A DNA stretch of 64,000 nucleotides from OPU3-GD-OMZ sp964515235. Lineage in GTDB: Bacteria; Pseudomonadota; Gammaproteobacteria; Methylococcales; Methylomonadaceae. A program made the position numbers and the translations under genes. Below, piece by piece: positions 16,400 through 25,641 of the stretch. The notes beneath the pieces are model-generated. The model was given only the letters and a program-made list of their open reading frames with translations, had not been told where the DNA came from and ran no database searches. How positions within the stretch are numbered: position 1 is the stretch's first letter; every line of letters begins with the position of its first letter. Where the stretch lies: positions 1 to 64,000 of the forward strand of contig CAZEVO010000001.1 of the NCBI GenBank assembly GCA_964515235.1. The letters are read 5' to 3'.

Positions 16400-17281
16400 T
16401 TAAAGTGAAAAATAATGATCCATTAATAAGGTTGAAAAGATAGCAGTGAGATAAATAATAGAAAAGCCAAAGGTTTTCATCGCGATTCGGTCTTCTTTGG
16501 TAATTATCATTTGAATGGAAAAATAAAGAAAGCCAAGGTTTAAAGGGATCACAGAGGCTAAATAGATTAAACCACTCATGCCGGTCAGATAAGGCAGGAG
16601 GGTGACGATAATGAGTAAAATGGTATACAGCAAGACTTGTAGGCGGGTGTATTGGGCTCCGTGTGTAACCGGTAGCATCGGGATTGATGCCTTTGCATAT
16701 TCTTTTCTTTTGGCAATGGCTAATGCCCAAAAATGCGGCGGGGTCCAAACGAAAATAATTAGGAATAAGAGTAGAGCGTAGGGGTGAATGGAGTCGGTCA
16801 CAGAACACCAGCCAAGTACAGGAGGAGCAGCGCCGGCCGCTCCGCCAATGACAATATTTTGTGGGGTCGCGTGTTTAAGATACACCGTATAGATAATGGC
16901 ATACCCAATCAAGGATAGAAAGGTAAGAGCAGCGGTTAAATGATTAACCCAAATAATCAGAATGGCCATGGCGATAACAGCCAATGAAAGTGCAAAGCTA
17001 ATAACATTTTGAGGGCTAATATCTCCTTGCGGAAGTGGACGGTTTTGTGTCCGGGCCATTTTGGCATCAGCTTTTTGGTCAAGGTAATGGTTGACTGCAG
17101 CTGCCGATGCAGCTGCCAAACCGATGCCTAAGGTGCCGAATAGGAAGGGTTGTAATGGTGGAAAACCGGGAGTCGCTAGAAGCATGCCGACAACCGCTGT
17201 AAAAATAATGAGAGCGACGACCTTGGGTTTACAAAGTGCTAAATAGTTTTTCCAGAACGGTTGTATGTGTGTGGGTGACAT
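16400..17281 (-). CDS. cyoE: Protoheme IX farnesyltransferase (heme O synthase)
   Basis: This UbiA-superfamily membrane enzyme transfers a farnesyl group to heme B to make heme O, for heme-copper oxidases. The 293-residue product has about nine transmembrane helices. Signature regions are LCKPKVVALIIFTAVVGMLL near residue 16, the first Asp-rich motif in AAVNHYLDQKADAKMART near 63-80 with NRPLP after it, and the second conserved region in FVWTPPHFWALAIAKRKEYA near 177-196. Length agrees with the family. No ctaA or cytochrome oxidase genes are adjacent. The gene diverges from the M16 peptidase pair, leaving about 113 bases between the two starts. Confidence 0.95.
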   Translation of the reverse strand: MSPTHIQPFWKNYLALCKPKVVALIIFTAVVGMLLATPGFPPLQPFLFGTLGIGLAAASAAAVNHYLDQKADAKMARTQNRPLPQGDISPQNVISFALSLAVIAMAILIIWVNHLTAALTFLSLIGYAIIYTVYLKHATPQNIVIGGAAGAAPPVLGWCSVTDSIHPYALLLFLIIFVWTPPHFWALAIAKRKEYAKASIPMLPVTHGAQYTRLQVLLYTILLIIVTLLPYLTGMSGLIYLASVIPLNLGFLYFSIQMIITKEDRIAMKTFGFSIIYLTAIFSTLLMDHYFSL

Positions 17282-17394
17282 AAATTAAAGTTGAGTATCA
17301 ATTTTAAGGGTATCGTATAAAATATGTTTATACTGCTGACTTTTTTTACTTTGGTAGGTTTAATTAAATGTTATATCTTTAAGGAGTTATTTAA

Positions 17395-18825
17395 GTGCCA
17401 AAATTTAAAAAAATTATAAACCATAGATTTCGATTGTATCATCATCAACGATTTTGGGGGGGAGCTATTTGGTTGATGGTTGCCGTATCTTTTGCAACAC
17501 CGAGTTATGGACAAGCATTAGCCACACATGAATTTATGTTAGCGAATGGATTAAAGGTTTTAGTAAAGGAAGATCATCGCTCGCCCGTTGTGGTTTCACA
17601 GGTTTGGTATAAGGTCGGTTCCAGTTATGAACATGGTGGTATAACCGGTATTTCTCACATGTTAGAGCACATGATGTTTAAGGGGACAGAGAAGTATGCG
17701 CCAGGTGAATTTTCTAGAATCATTGCTGAGAATGGTGGTAAAGAGAATGCGTTTACCAATCGGGATTATACGGCGTATTTTCAAACCCTAGAAAAATCTC
17801 GTTTAGCGGTTAGCTTTGAAATGGAAGCTGATCGTATGCGGAATTTACATTTATTGGATGAAGAATTAACTAAAGAATTGCAGGTCGTTTTGGAAGAAAG
17901 ACGTATGCGTACGGAAGATAATCCGCAAGCGAAGATGTATGAATACTTGATGGCAATGGCCTATACAAATAGTCCATATAAAAACCCTGTCATTGGATGG
18001 CCTGCAGATATTGAAAATTACAAGGTCAGTGATTTACAAACATGGTATGAGCGTTGGTATGCGCCGAATAATGCGACTTTGGTTGTAGTAGGTGATGTCA
18101 ATGCAGATGAAGTTTTTCAGTTAGCGGACAAATACTTTAGTGCGTTAGAGCCGAGTGAATTAGTTGCGGTTAAACCGCGTACTGAAATGCCACAAAAAGG
18201 TATCCGAAGAATGTCAGTTAAATTACCGGCTAAGCTACCTTCAGTCTATATGGCTTATAAAGTGCCGGTATTGAATACGATTGATAATGAGCAAGATGCT
18301 TACGCACTGGAAGTTTTAGCGGGCATTTTAGATGGTGGTAATAGTGCTCGATTCACAACGCAATTGGTACGTGGTCGGCAAATAGCCGTTTCAGCAAGTG
18401 CTGGCTATGACTTGTCTGCGCGCTTATCCAGTTTGTTTACCTTGTCGGCAACACCGGTTGAAGGGGTTTCAGTCAGCACGATAGAAATGGCGATTAAAGA
18501 AGAAGTAATGCGGTTACAAAATGAATTAGTGTCGCCTGACGAATTGGCTCGTGTAAAGGCTCAGGTTTTAGCGCAATCTGTTTATGAACATGACTCGATG
18601 TTTTATCAAGGTATGTTATTGGGAATTTTTGAAATGGTAGGGTTAGGGTGGCCTAAAATTAGTGATTATGTTGAACAGATTAATAAAATATCGGCAGAAC
18701 AAATTCAGATGGTTGCTAAAAAATATTTAATTGATGAGCATTTAAATATTGCAACTCTAGAGCCACAAACCTTAGGTTCACTGACTCAAACGAATGACTT
18801 ACAAGGAGTGAATCATGGGCATTAA
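17395..18825 (+). CDS. M16-family zinc metalloprotease (catalytic subunit), exported
   Basis: The 476-residue product starts with a signal segment (about residues 20-42, ending near PSYGQALA), so it is probably periplasmic. The inverzincin metal motif HxxEH is present as ISHMLEHMMFKGT near residue 85, with the distal glutamate region VVLEERRMRTEDNP near residue 165. The second M16 domain (about 210-400) includes VVVGDVNADEVFQLA. It is an intact peptidase of the PqqL/zinc-processing-peptidase family (COG0612). GTG 17395 is chosen because AAGGAG (17381-17386) sits eight bases upstream. It overlaps the following, metal-site-less M16 gene by 11 bases, so the two probably form a heterodimer. Confidence 0.92.
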   Translation: MPKFKKIINHRFRLYHHQRFWGGAIWLMVAVSFATPSYGQALATHEFMLANGLKVLVKEDHRSPVVVSQVWYKVGSSYEHGGITGISHMLEHMMFKGTEKYAPGEFSRIIAENGGKENAFTNRDYTAYFQTLEKSRLAVSFEMEADRMRNLHLLDEELTKELQVVLEERRMRTEDNPQAKMYEYLMAMAYTNSPYKNPVIGWPADIENYKVSDLQTWYERWYAPNNATLVVVGDVNADEVFQLADKYFSALEPSELVAVKPRTEMPQKGIRRMSVKLPAKLPSVYMAYKVPVLNTIDNEQDAYALEVLAGILDGGNSARFTTQLVRGRQIAVSASAGYDLSARLSSLFTLSATPVEGVSVSTIEMAIKEEVMRLQNELVSPDELARVKAQVLAQSVYEHDSMFYQGMLLGIFEMVGLGWPKISDYVEQINKISAEQIQMVAKKYLIDEHLNIATLEPQTLGSLTQTNDLQGVNHGH

Positions 18826-20137
18826 ACGATTACTGATCTTATTTTTAGGCGTTATTTTATCCTCGTCATTGCGAGCTGAAGTAATGATTGAACAATGGCA
18901 GACGACAACCGACACCCCGGTTTTCTTTGTTAAGACCGAAGGCTTGCCGTTAGTGGATATTCGAGTGATATTTGATGCCGGTAGTGCGCGTGATTCTGAG
19001 ACAGATAAGTCAGGGCTTGCTTCATTAACTGCACAGTTATTAGAGTCGGGTTCAGGCGCTTTTAATGCTGATGAGATCGCTGCGAAGTTTGAACGTGTGG
19101 GGGCGTTATTGAGTAGCGGCGTTTCTGTCGATCAAGTATGGTTTGATTTGCGTTCGTTAACTACCCCTGAGTTACTTAATCCAGCATTGGATACGATGGG
19201 GGTATTGTTAACACAACCATCGTTTAACAGTATTGATTTTGATCGTGAAAAGAACAGGGTTTTAACGGTTTTAAAACAACGAGAAGAATCCCCTGCGGCG
19301 CTGGCAAAATTATCGTTCTATCAGGCATTATACGGCCAACATCCTTATGCTTTTTCGGTCTTGGGTGAAATAACGACAGTGTCTAAAATTAATCTTGATC
19401 ATGTTAAAGCATTTTATCGGCAATGGTATGTGTCTGAAAATGCAACAATTGTGATCGTCGGGGATGTAACGGAGGATCATGCACGGGAAATTGCAGAACA
19501 CTTAACAGTTAGCATGAATCGTGGTAATAAAGCGCCTGATTTGCCGGAAGTGCAAGAGCAACTAATGAAAAATATACATATTAACTACCCCTCCAAGCAA
19601 ACTCATGTTCTCTCTGGAACGCTTGGTATTGATCGTAATGATGCTGATTATTTTCCACTTGTGGTTGGTAACCATATTTTAGGGGGTGCCAGTCTGGTTT
19701 CTCTTTTGTTTGAAGAGGTTCGTGAAAAAAGAGGGTTGGCTTACAGTGCTTATAGTTATTTTTCGCCAATGGCTAGAAAAGGGCCATTTATTATGGGTGC
19801 TCAGACTCGTAATGATCAACTGAATGAAGCCTTAGTGGTTATTCATAAAACATTGAAGGACTTTGTTGTAAATGGACCTTCTGATATTGAATTAGCGGCT
19901 GCCAAGAAAAATATTACAGGTGGTTTTGCAATGCGTTTTGATACTAATAAGAAGTTATTAGAATATATTTCCATGATTGCTTTTCACCATTTACCGCTGA
20001 ATTATTTGACCTTATATCCTGAAAAAGTATTAGCCGTGACAAAAGAACAAATCAAAGAGGCTTTTGAACGTCGTATTATGCCGAACGGATTGACAACAGT
20101 TACCGTCGGCAGGAAGGCATTGGAAAATGGCCAATAA
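18815..20137 (+). CDS. M16-family peptidase-like protein lacking the zinc motif (partner subunit)
   Basis: The 440-residue product has a short signal segment (about residues 4-21, LLILFLGVILSSSLRAE) and two M16 domains. At the position where catalytic M16 proteins have HxxEH, this one reads LASLTAQLLESGSGAF, so zinc-dependent catalysis is not expected. The substrate-binding region of the C-terminal half is retained (FEEVREKRGLAYSAYSYF near residue 295, with the Arg-Gly-Leu-Ala-Tyr motif). Such a pair of one active and one inactive subunit is common in bacterial M16 enzymes. It overlaps the upstream gene and, at 20127-20137, the downstream rsmD gene, giving a tight transcription unit. Confidence 0.9.
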   Translation: MGIKRLLILFLGVILSSSLRAEVMIEQWQTTTDTPVFFVKTEGLPLVDIRVIFDAGSARDSETDKSGLASLTAQLLESGSGAFNADEIAAKFERVGALLSSGVSVDQVWFDLRSLTTPELLNPALDTMGVLLTQPSFNSIDFDREKNRVLTVLKQREESPAALAKLSFYQALYGQHPYAFSVLGEITTVSKINLDHVKAFYRQWYVSENATIVIVGDVTEDHAREIAEHLTVSMNRGNKAPDLPEVQEQLMKNIHINYPSKQTHVLSGTLGIDRNDADYFPLVVGNHILGGASLVSLLFEEVREKRGLAYSAYSYFSPMARKGPFIMGAQTRNDQLNEALVVIHKTLKDFVVNGPSDIELAAAKKNITGGFAMRFDTNKKLLEYISMIAFHHLPLNYLTLYPEKVLAVTKEQIKEAFERRIMPNGLTTVTVGRKALENGQ

Positions 20138-20681
20138 GATCAAAGTGATTGGCGGTCAGTGGCGTAGCCGCGTATTAACCTTTATGGATAGCCCGGGGTT
20201 AAGACCTACGCCCAGTCGCATCCGGGAGACGTTATTTAATTGGTTGCAGTTTGATCTTGTTGGTAGTCATTGTCTGGACTTGTTTGCAGGAAGCGGCGCA
20301 TTGGGAATTGAGGCTTTATCACGTGGTGCGAGTAGTGTTACTCAAATTGAGAAAGATGCTGGCGTTTGTCAGTGTTTGAGAACAAATAAAAAACAATTAG
20401 CGGCAGAGAAATTGCAAATCATTGAGATGGACGTTCAGCAATATTTGCAAAGCAGGGGTAAAGCATTTGATTTGGTTTTTATAGATCCCCCGTTTGGGCA
20501 GGGGCTTGTTGACGTGACTTGCCAGACATTAGCGGGCAAGGGTTGGTTAGCAGATCAAGCTAAAATTTATATCGAAGCGGAACGTTCTTGGCATTTATCA
20601 GCGATACCTGATAATTGGCAATTATTAAAAGATAAACAAGCCGGTGAAATACGATATCAACTGTTCCAGTATCGACAGTAA
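20127..20681 (+). CDS. rsmD: 16S rRNA (guanine966-N2)-methyltransferase RsmD
   Basis: RsmD methylates G966 of 16S rRNA in the assembled small subunit, using S-adenosylmethionine. The 184-residue length is typical. Motifs: N-terminal GGQWRSRVLTF and LRPTPSRIRETLFNWL (about 9-41), SAM-binding LDLFAGSGALGIEALSRGA (about 49-67), and the catalytic amino-methyltransferase motif DPPF near residue 118 (FIDPPFGQGL). The start overlaps the end of the M16 partner gene by 11 bases. rsmD followed by coaD is a well-known bacterial gene pair. Confidence 0.96.
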   Translation: MANKIKVIGGQWRSRVLTFMDSPGLRPTPSRIRETLFNWLQFDLVGSHCLDLFAGSGALGIEALSRGASSVTQIEKDAGVCQCLRTNKKQLAAEKLQIIEMDVQQYLQSRGKAFDLVFIDPPFGQGLVDVTCQTLAGKGWLADQAKIYIEAERSWHLSAIPDNWQLLKDKQAGEIRYQLFQYRQ

Positions 20682-20748
20682 TGCTTTTACTACGTTTTTG
20701 GTTATTTATAAGATAAAATTACCTTTTTTTTACTTTTGAGAATGCTTA

Positions 20749-21234
20749 ATGGTTGCTGCAATTTATCCGGGTACTTTTGATCCGGTCACAAACGGGCATT
20801 TGGATTTAATTGTAAGAGCATCTTCTCTTTTTGACCGGGTTGTCGTTGCGGTTGCTTTTAATCAAGCTAAAAAACCGTTATTTACTATTGATGATCGCAT
20901 TGCACTGATGGAGCAATCGGTTTCTCATTTACCACGTGTTGATGTGATTCGTTTTGATTCATTGTTAGTAACTTGTGCACTTGAACAGCAAGTGAGTGTT
21001 ATTTTACGAGGGTTGCGCGCAGTCTCTGATTTTGAATATGAATTCCAATTAGCAGGAATGAACCGGCATTTGTCTCCAGAGTTAGAGACGATGTTTTTAA
21101 CACCAGCTGAAAAATATGGTTTCTTATCTTCCAGTTTGATTAAAGAAAGTTCAGCATTAGGAGGGGATGTGTCAAAATTCGTACCACGGCACGTACAAAA
21201 GGCGTTAGTTGAAAAATTTAGAAAAGGAAAATAA
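20749..21234 (+). CDS. coaD: Phosphopantetheine adenylyltransferase
   Basis: CoaD transfers AMP from ATP to 4'-phosphopantetheine, the penultimate step of coenzyme A synthesis. The 161-residue product has the nucleotidyltransferase motif IYPGTFDPVTNGHLDLI (about 5-21, with the T/HxGH form NGH), ILRGLRAVSDFEYEFQLAGM (about 84-103) and the C-terminal motif FLSSSLIKESSALGGDVSKF (about 125-144). Length matches the family. ATG 20749 has only a weak ribosome-binding site. It overlaps the following ferredoxin gene by one base (TAATG), indicating coupling. Confidence 0.97.
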   Translation: MVAAIYPGTFDPVTNGHLDLIVRASSLFDRVVVAVAFNQAKKPLFTIDDRIALMEQSVSHLPRVDVIRFDSLLVTCALEQQVSVILRGLRAVSDFEYEFQLAGMNRHLSPELETMFLTPAEKYGFLSSSLIKESSALGGDVSKFVPRHVQKALVEKFRKGK

Positions 21235-21476
21235 TGGCTTTAATTATTGATGATGAGTGTATTAATTGTGATGTGTGTGAACCGGAATGTCCTAACGGAG
21301 CTATTGCTCAGGGTGAGGAGATTTATATTATAGATCCAGCCTTGTGTACAGAATGTGTAGGGCATCACGATTTACCGCAATGCATTGAGGTTTGTCCAGT
21401 GGACTGTATTGATAAAGATCCTGAGCATGAAGAGAGTCATGAGACGCTTTACCAAAAGTATTTAAAGATCACTTAA
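21234..21476 (+). CDS. yfhL: 2[4Fe-4S] ferredoxin, YfhL type
   Basis: The 80-residue product is a small electron carrier with two cysteine clusters: CINCDVCEPECPNGAI (residues 9-24) and CTECVGHHDLPQCIEVCPVD (about 39-58). The longer spacing in the second cluster and the C-terminal helix mark the YfhL/Alvin-type ferredoxins, which have low-potential [4Fe-4S] pairs. Its partner enzyme is unknown. The order coaD-ferredoxin is common in Gammaproteobacteria. Its 3' end overlaps the convergent hyi gene by four bases and lies within a bidirectional terminator. Confidence 0.94.
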   Translation: MALIIDDECINCDVCEPECPNGAIAQGEEIYIIDPALCTECVGHHDLPQCIEVCPVDCIDKDPEHEESHETLYQKYLKIT

Positions 21477-21497
21477 GATTGGTGAGTGATCTTTTTT
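21464..21497. terminator. Bidirectional terminator inside overlapping 3' ends of yfhL and hyi
   Basis: AAAGATCACT (21464-21473) and AGTGATCTTT (21485-21494) form a perfect 10-bp stem with an 11-base loop. On the plus strand it is followed by further T (to 21497), on the minus strand by TTTAAA. Both stop codons lie within the hairpin, so it can terminate yfhL in one direction and hyi in the other while also being translated. Confidence 0.75.
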
Positions 21498-22258
21498 AGC
21501 CAATCCAGACTGCTTGTTGTTGTTCCCTGAGGCAGGTATTCAGCACCCAACCAACCTGAGTAAGTTGAGTGGTCAAGGGTATCAAAGAGTTCTGCAAAAT
21601 TGATTGTGCCAGTGCCGGGTTGATGGCGTCCGGGGTAATCGGCAAATTGTATATGACCAATGAGTGAGGTGTGTTCTTTAATGAAGTGGCAGACATCCTC
21701 ACCCATGCGGTGCATATGATAAATGTCAAATTGCAGCATGAGATTGGGATTTTTGATCTGGGTCAATATTTCTAGCATGTGTTGTGTTTGCGAGACGATA
21801 AATCCTGGAAGGTCGTAGGTGTTGATAGCTTCAAAGACTGTTTTTACCCCAATTTCTGAAAAGTGTGTTAAAGCAAAATGAAGGTTCTTATAAAATTGAT
21901 CACAGTAACGGTTGTGGTTTGCGGGATTGATCGCCCGACCCGGTAAGACATTGATAAATTGCGGGTTTAATATTTTGGCATAGGAACTTGCTTGTGCAAC
22001 GGCCTCTTGAAATTGCTGTTGCTTCTCGGGTATGCAGGCTAACCCTTCTCCGCCTTGAAGAAGATCGTCAGCATCAACATTAAAAAGAACCAGCTCAAGG
22101 TCATTTTCACATAATAAATTTAATAGGGTGTCAGCTGTTTCTTGATAAGGGAATTGTATTTCAATGGCTTGAAAGCCATGAGCTTTAGCGGCACTAAACC
22201 GGTTGGTGAATTCCAACTCAGGGAATAATAAACTTAAATTAGCACTAAAACGAGGCAT
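21473..22258 (-). CDS. hyi: Hydroxypyruvate isomerase
   Basis: Hyi interconverts hydroxypyruvate and tartronate semialdehyde. The 261-residue TIM-barrel protein of the xylose-isomerase-like superfamily matches the family in length and key regions: MPRFSANLSLLFPELEF at the start, QFINVLPGRAI near residue 100, TVFEAINTYDLPGFIV near 140-155 with the metal-binding glutamate, LMLQFDIYHMHRMGEDV near 174-190, and HIQFADYPGRHQPGTGTINF near 207-226. It lies two bases downstream of glxR on the same strand, and the two functions form a classical pair in glyoxylate metabolism. Confidence 0.94.
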   Translation of the reverse strand: MPRFSANLSLLFPELEFTNRFSAAKAHGFQAIEIQFPYQETADTLLNLLCENDLELVLFNVDADDLLQGGEGLACIPEKQQQFQEAVAQASSYAKILNPQFINVLPGRAINPANHNRYCDQFYKNLHFALTHFSEIGVKTVFEAINTYDLPGFIVSQTQHMLEILTQIKNPNLMLQFDIYHMHRMGEDVCHFIKEHTSLIGHIQFADYPGRHQPGTGTINFAELFDTLDHSTYSGWLGAEYLPQGTTTSSLDWLKKITHQS

Positions 22259-22260
22259 TA

Positions 22261-23145
22261 TTAATTTTTGGAATATAATTTTATTAGTGTACTGGGGTCA
22301 TCTTCAAGATAGCCTTGATTCCCATGCTGTGTTAATAATGATTCAGCCAGTTGAGACATCGGAATGGTATTACTGTAATGGTTTGCGAGTTTGTTCGCCA
22401 GTTGTAAGTCTTTTAATAAGGTTTTAACCCGCCATTTTACAGGATAAAAATTTTTCTGAGCCATTTCAGGACCAACAATTTGTAAGGGTTTTGAGTCGGC
22501 AAAGCCGCCGGTCAGTGCTGTGGGTATTTTGTCAGCATTAACCCCAGCACTTTCTGCAAGGGCGACCATTTCAGCAATTACGAGAACATTACAGCTGACA
22601 ATCATTTGGTTACAGATCTTGGTGATTTGTCCAGAACCTGTGTCACCCATGTGGGTGAATTGCGCATATAATGGTTCTAATATAGATTTTGCTGTTTCAA
22701 TGGCTGATATTGTGCCGCCTGCCATAATCGCGAGAGTCCCGTTTTGGGCGCCACTAACACCACCTGAAACGGGAGCATCAACCCAACTCATTCCTGTTTT
22801 TTCTTTAAGCTCATTGGCTAACTGCACTGTTATTGCTGGGTCTATACTGGATAAATCAATCAGCTGTTTTGTGTTATTTCCATAGCTGATAATCCCATTA
22901 CTACCGTTTATGATCGTTTTAACTGCATCGGTATCTGACAAACATAATAAAATAATATCTGAGGCCTGAGTCAGTTGGGCAACAGAGTCCTTGAGATGGG
23001 CGCCGGCTTTTACCAGTGCTTGGCATTTTGACGCTGTTCGGTTCCAAATGTTTAATGAGTACCCAGCAGCTAGCAAATTTAGTGCTATAGGGTGGCCCAT
23101 CAACCCAATGCCGATTAAGCCGAGAGTTGGTTTTGTATTTGCCAT
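22261..23145 (-). CDS. glxR: 2-hydroxy-3-oxopropionate (tartronate semialdehyde) reductase
   Basis: This enzyme reduces tartronate semialdehyde to D-glycerate with NAD(P)H. The 294-residue product belongs to the beta-hydroxyacid dehydrogenase family: nucleotide-binding GLIGIGLMGHPIALNLLAAG (residues 9-28), substrate-binding DAPVSGGVSGAQNGTLAIM (about 118-136) and the catalytic lysine region ITKICNQMIV near 170. The family also includes 3-hydroxyisobutyrate dehydrogenases and succinic semialdehyde reductases; the immediate linkage to hyi supports the tartronate semialdehyde assignment. It is the first gene of the hyi operon and diverges from ggt. Confidence 0.88.
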   Translation of the reverse strand: MANTKPTLGLIGIGLMGHPIALNLLAAGYSLNIWNRTASKCQALVKAGAHLKDSVAQLTQASDIILLCLSDTDAVKTIINGSNGIISYGNNTKQLIDLSSIDPAITVQLANELKEKTGMSWVDAPVSGGVSGAQNGTLAIMAGGTISAIETAKSILEPLYAQFTHMGDTGSGQITKICNQMIVSCNVLVIAEMVALAESAGVNADKIPTALTGGFADSKPLQIVGPEMAQKNFYPVKWRVKTLLKDLQLANKLANHYSNTIPMSQLAESLLTQHGNQGYLEDDPSTLIKLYSKN

Positions 23146-23204
23146 AACTGTATTGTTTTACAAGGTGATAGAATAATGAACTTTATCATAGCATTTAATT
23201 TGTA

Positions 23205-24908
23205 ATGGGTATCTCGACCTTTAAGCAACTGATATTTTCTGGATTGCTAGTGCTTAAAGCAGTTTTTGTTATTTATGGATTAATAAGTTCAGTTTGTTTT
23301 GCGCAGACAAAGCAAGTGGCACTCGCATCAGCTCATCCGTTAGCAACAAAAGCAGGCTTAGATGTTTTAGCTTTGGGTGGGAATGCTTTTGATGCAGCTG
23401 TGGCTGTTGCTGCGGTTTTGTCTGTAGTTGAGCCGCAAGGGTCTGGGCTGGGTGGCGGTGGTTTTTTTTTGTTGCATCGGGCGAGTGATCAGTTCGATGT
23501 CATGATTGATGCACGGGAAAAGGCGCCACTAGCAGCTCATCAAGGTCTATTTCAAAATGAACAAGGTGAGGTAATTAAGAATGCATCGACACAAGGACCA
23601 TTAGCTGCAGGTGTGCCGGGTTTACCTGCAGGCTTGGTACATTTGTCTGAAAACTACGGGCATTTGCCATTAGCAATGGTGCTTCAACCTGCTATAAATT
23701 TGGCTGAGAATGGTTTTTACGTAGGGCAACGATTTCGTCGTTTGTTGAAATATCGGGCTCTTCAGATGACAGTTAACAATGAATTACAGGCGATTTTTTT
23801 TGATCAGGGAAAGTTGCCGGAGACTAGGTTCTTTTTACGACAAAAGGATTTGGCAAGAACTCTACGATTACTTTCAATTTTAGGCTGGGCAGGATTTTAT
23901 CAAGGCGAAATTGCTACAAAGCTTGTGAACAGTGTTCAAGAGGGAGGAGGTATTTGGACATTACTTGATTTAGAGAAATATCAAGTTGTAGAGCGTAAAC
24001 CCGTATCGGGTGAATATCGGGGTATTAAAATCACCAGTGCTCCACCGCCTTCTTCAGGAGGGATTGTTTTGCTTGAGATACTGAATATTTTGGCAGGCTA
24101 CCCGTTAGATAAGATGGATTCAGTCAGTCGGAAGCATTTAATTATTGAAGCGATGCGGCGAGCATACAGAGATCGGGCGGTTTATTTAGGAGATCCGGAT
24201 TTTGTTCAGATTCCTGTTAAACAATTATTGAGTACCGACTATGCTGCAGGTTTGAGAGTTGCGATGCAAACAGAAAAAGCATTGCCAAGTAGTCGGCTTA
24301 ACGGACCATTAACGGTTCATCGTGGAGGGGAAAATACCACGCATTTTTCGGTAATGGATAGTGAAGGTAATCGGGTGGCGGCAACGTTAAGTATCAATTT
24401 TCCATTTGGTTCTGGCTTTGTTGCATCGGGAACGGGGGTTGTGTTAAACAATGAAATGGATGATTTTGTAAGTCGTATCGGCTCTATAAATGGGTATGGA
24501 TTAACTGGTGGAATAGCAAACTCAATTGCAGGTGGGAAGCGAATGCTATCGAGTATGACACCGACCTTCTTAGAAGATGAACGATTCATTGTTGCCTTGG
24601 GAACTCCGGGAGGAAGTCGTATCATTTCAATGGTCTTATTGGCTATTTTAGAATTTTCTAAGGGCGCTGATATTCAGACGCTAGTTGATGCGCCGCGTTT
24701 TCATCATCAGTTTATGCCTGATAAGGTTCAGTACGAATCATCAGCATTAACAGAAGCTGAAATCCTTGCTTTGAAGTTGCGAGGGCACCGTTTAGAAGAA
24801 ATAAATAATCTCTATGGTGATATGCAAGCGGTGTTATGGCAAAAAGATAATCAGACCATGGAAGCTGCGAGCGATTTTCGTGGTGAAGGATTGGGATTAG
24901 TAAGATAA
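23205..24908 (+). CDS. ggt: Gamma-glutamyltransferase (glutathione hydrolase)
   Basis: Ggt cleaves the gamma-glutamyl bond of glutathione in the periplasm. The 567-residue precursor has an N-terminal signal segment (about residues 8-33, ending near SVCFAQTK) and the Ntn-hydrolase fold. Autocleavage is expected before the threonine of NTTHFSVMD near residue 382, giving large and small subunits. Other conserved regions are GGNAFDAAVAVAAVLSVVEP near residue 60, REKAP near 105, and GTPGGSRI near 467. Length is typical. It is divergent from glxR, and the PPTase gene starts five bases after its stop. Confidence 0.95.
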   Translation: MGISTFKQLIFSGLLVLKAVFVIYGLISSVCFAQTKQVALASAHPLATKAGLDVLALGGNAFDAAVAVAAVLSVVEPQGSGLGGGGFFLLHRASDQFDVMIDAREKAPLAAHQGLFQNEQGEVIKNASTQGPLAAGVPGLPAGLVHLSENYGHLPLAMVLQPAINLAENGFYVGQRFRRLLKYRALQMTVNNELQAIFFDQGKLPETRFFLRQKDLARTLRLLSILGWAGFYQGEIATKLVNSVQEGGGIWTLLDLEKYQVVERKPVSGEYRGIKITSAPPPSSGGIVLLEILNILAGYPLDKMDSVSRKHLIIEAMRRAYRDRAVYLGDPDFVQIPVKQLLSTDYAAGLRVAMQTEKALPSSRLNGPLTVHRGGENTTHFSVMDSEGNRVAATLSINFPFGSGFVASGTGVVLNNEMDDFVSRIGSINGYGLTGGIANSIAGGKRMLSSMTPTFLEDERFIVALGTPGGSRIISMVLLAILEFSKGADIQTLVDAPRFHHQFMPDKVQYESSALTEAEILALKLRGHRLEEINNLYGDMQAVLWQKDNQTMEAASDFRGEGLGLVR

Positions 24909-24913
24909 GTAAC

Positions 24914-25609
24914 GTGGAGAGGTCAATTATTAAAATATGGTTTGCAGATTTATCCAAGGCTGATTACGCAAGGTGTTGGTCATTTTTATCACTGGACGAG
25001 AAACGGCGAGCCCAAAGTTTGAAGGTGGTTAAAATACGGCAACGGTTTGTGATTTCGAGGGCTATTTTAAGACAACTCCTTGCGGATTATATGGCCGTGA
25101 GTAGCGGTAAGACGATTGAATTGCTTCAGGGTCGTTTCGGTAAGCCTTATGTAGTGCAGAATAGTGACGATGAGTATGTTGCATTTAATTTGTCACATAC
25201 AGAAGATCAGCTAGTGATTGCTCTAGGTTGTCAGCGACAAATTGGTGTAGATATAGAGGTTTGTCGGGAGCGCATTAATTTAAATGCGTTGGCAGAAAGA
25301 TGTTTTGCAAAGACAGAACTGTTAAGTTGGCAACAACTAAAACCCGACGATCAGAAAGTAATGTTTTATCGCCTTTGGACCCGAAAAGAGTCATTTGTAA
25401 AAGCGGTGGGACGGGGCATTTCATTAGGCCTGAAAGATTGTGAAATGTCACTTCAAAAGCCAATTAAAGTTTTGAGTGTGCCGCATGGTTGTGGGCAACC
25501 TTCAGATTGGCAGGTCACCGACCTGAAGGTTTCTTCAGGGTTAAGTGCAGCTTTGACGACAGACGGGCCGGCATATAAATTGGATTATTGTTACTGGGAG
25601 CCAATTTAG
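24914..25609 (+). CDS. 4'-phosphopantetheinyl transferase, Sfp/HetI type
   Basis: This enzyme moves the phosphopantetheine arm of CoA onto carrier proteins. The 231-residue length and motifs fit the Sfp/HetI/AcpT group: N-terminal helix LSLDEKRRAQSLKV near residue 27, GRFGKPY near 75, FNLSHTEDQLVIAL near 93-106, the metal site IGVDIEVCRE near 114-123, and FYRLWTRKESFVKAVGRGIS near 155-174. GTG 24914 is the most upstream sensible start and no better one is seen. Whether its target is fatty-acid ACP or a secondary-metabolite carrier cannot be told. It is probably translated from the ggt transcript. Confidence 0.92.
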   Translation: MERSIIKIWFADLSKADYARCWSFLSLDEKRRAQSLKVVKIRQRFVISRAILRQLLADYMAVSSGKTIELLQGRFGKPYVVQNSDDEYVAFNLSHTEDQLVIALGCQRQIGVDIEVCRERINLNALAERCFAKTELLSWQQLKPDDQKVMFYRLWTRKESFVKAVGRGISLGLKDCEMSLQKPIKVLSVPHGCGQPSDWQVTDLKVSSGLSAALTTDGPAYKLDYCYWEPI

Positions 25610-25641
25610 GAGGTACTATCGATCAAGACAGTAAAGGCAGT

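Noticed and set aside
16362..16808. 148-residue minus-strand frame inside cyoE
   Set aside because: It is an out-of-frame shadow of a highly conserved enzyme; its sequence shows no domain and is rich in His, Pro and Ser as such shadows often are.
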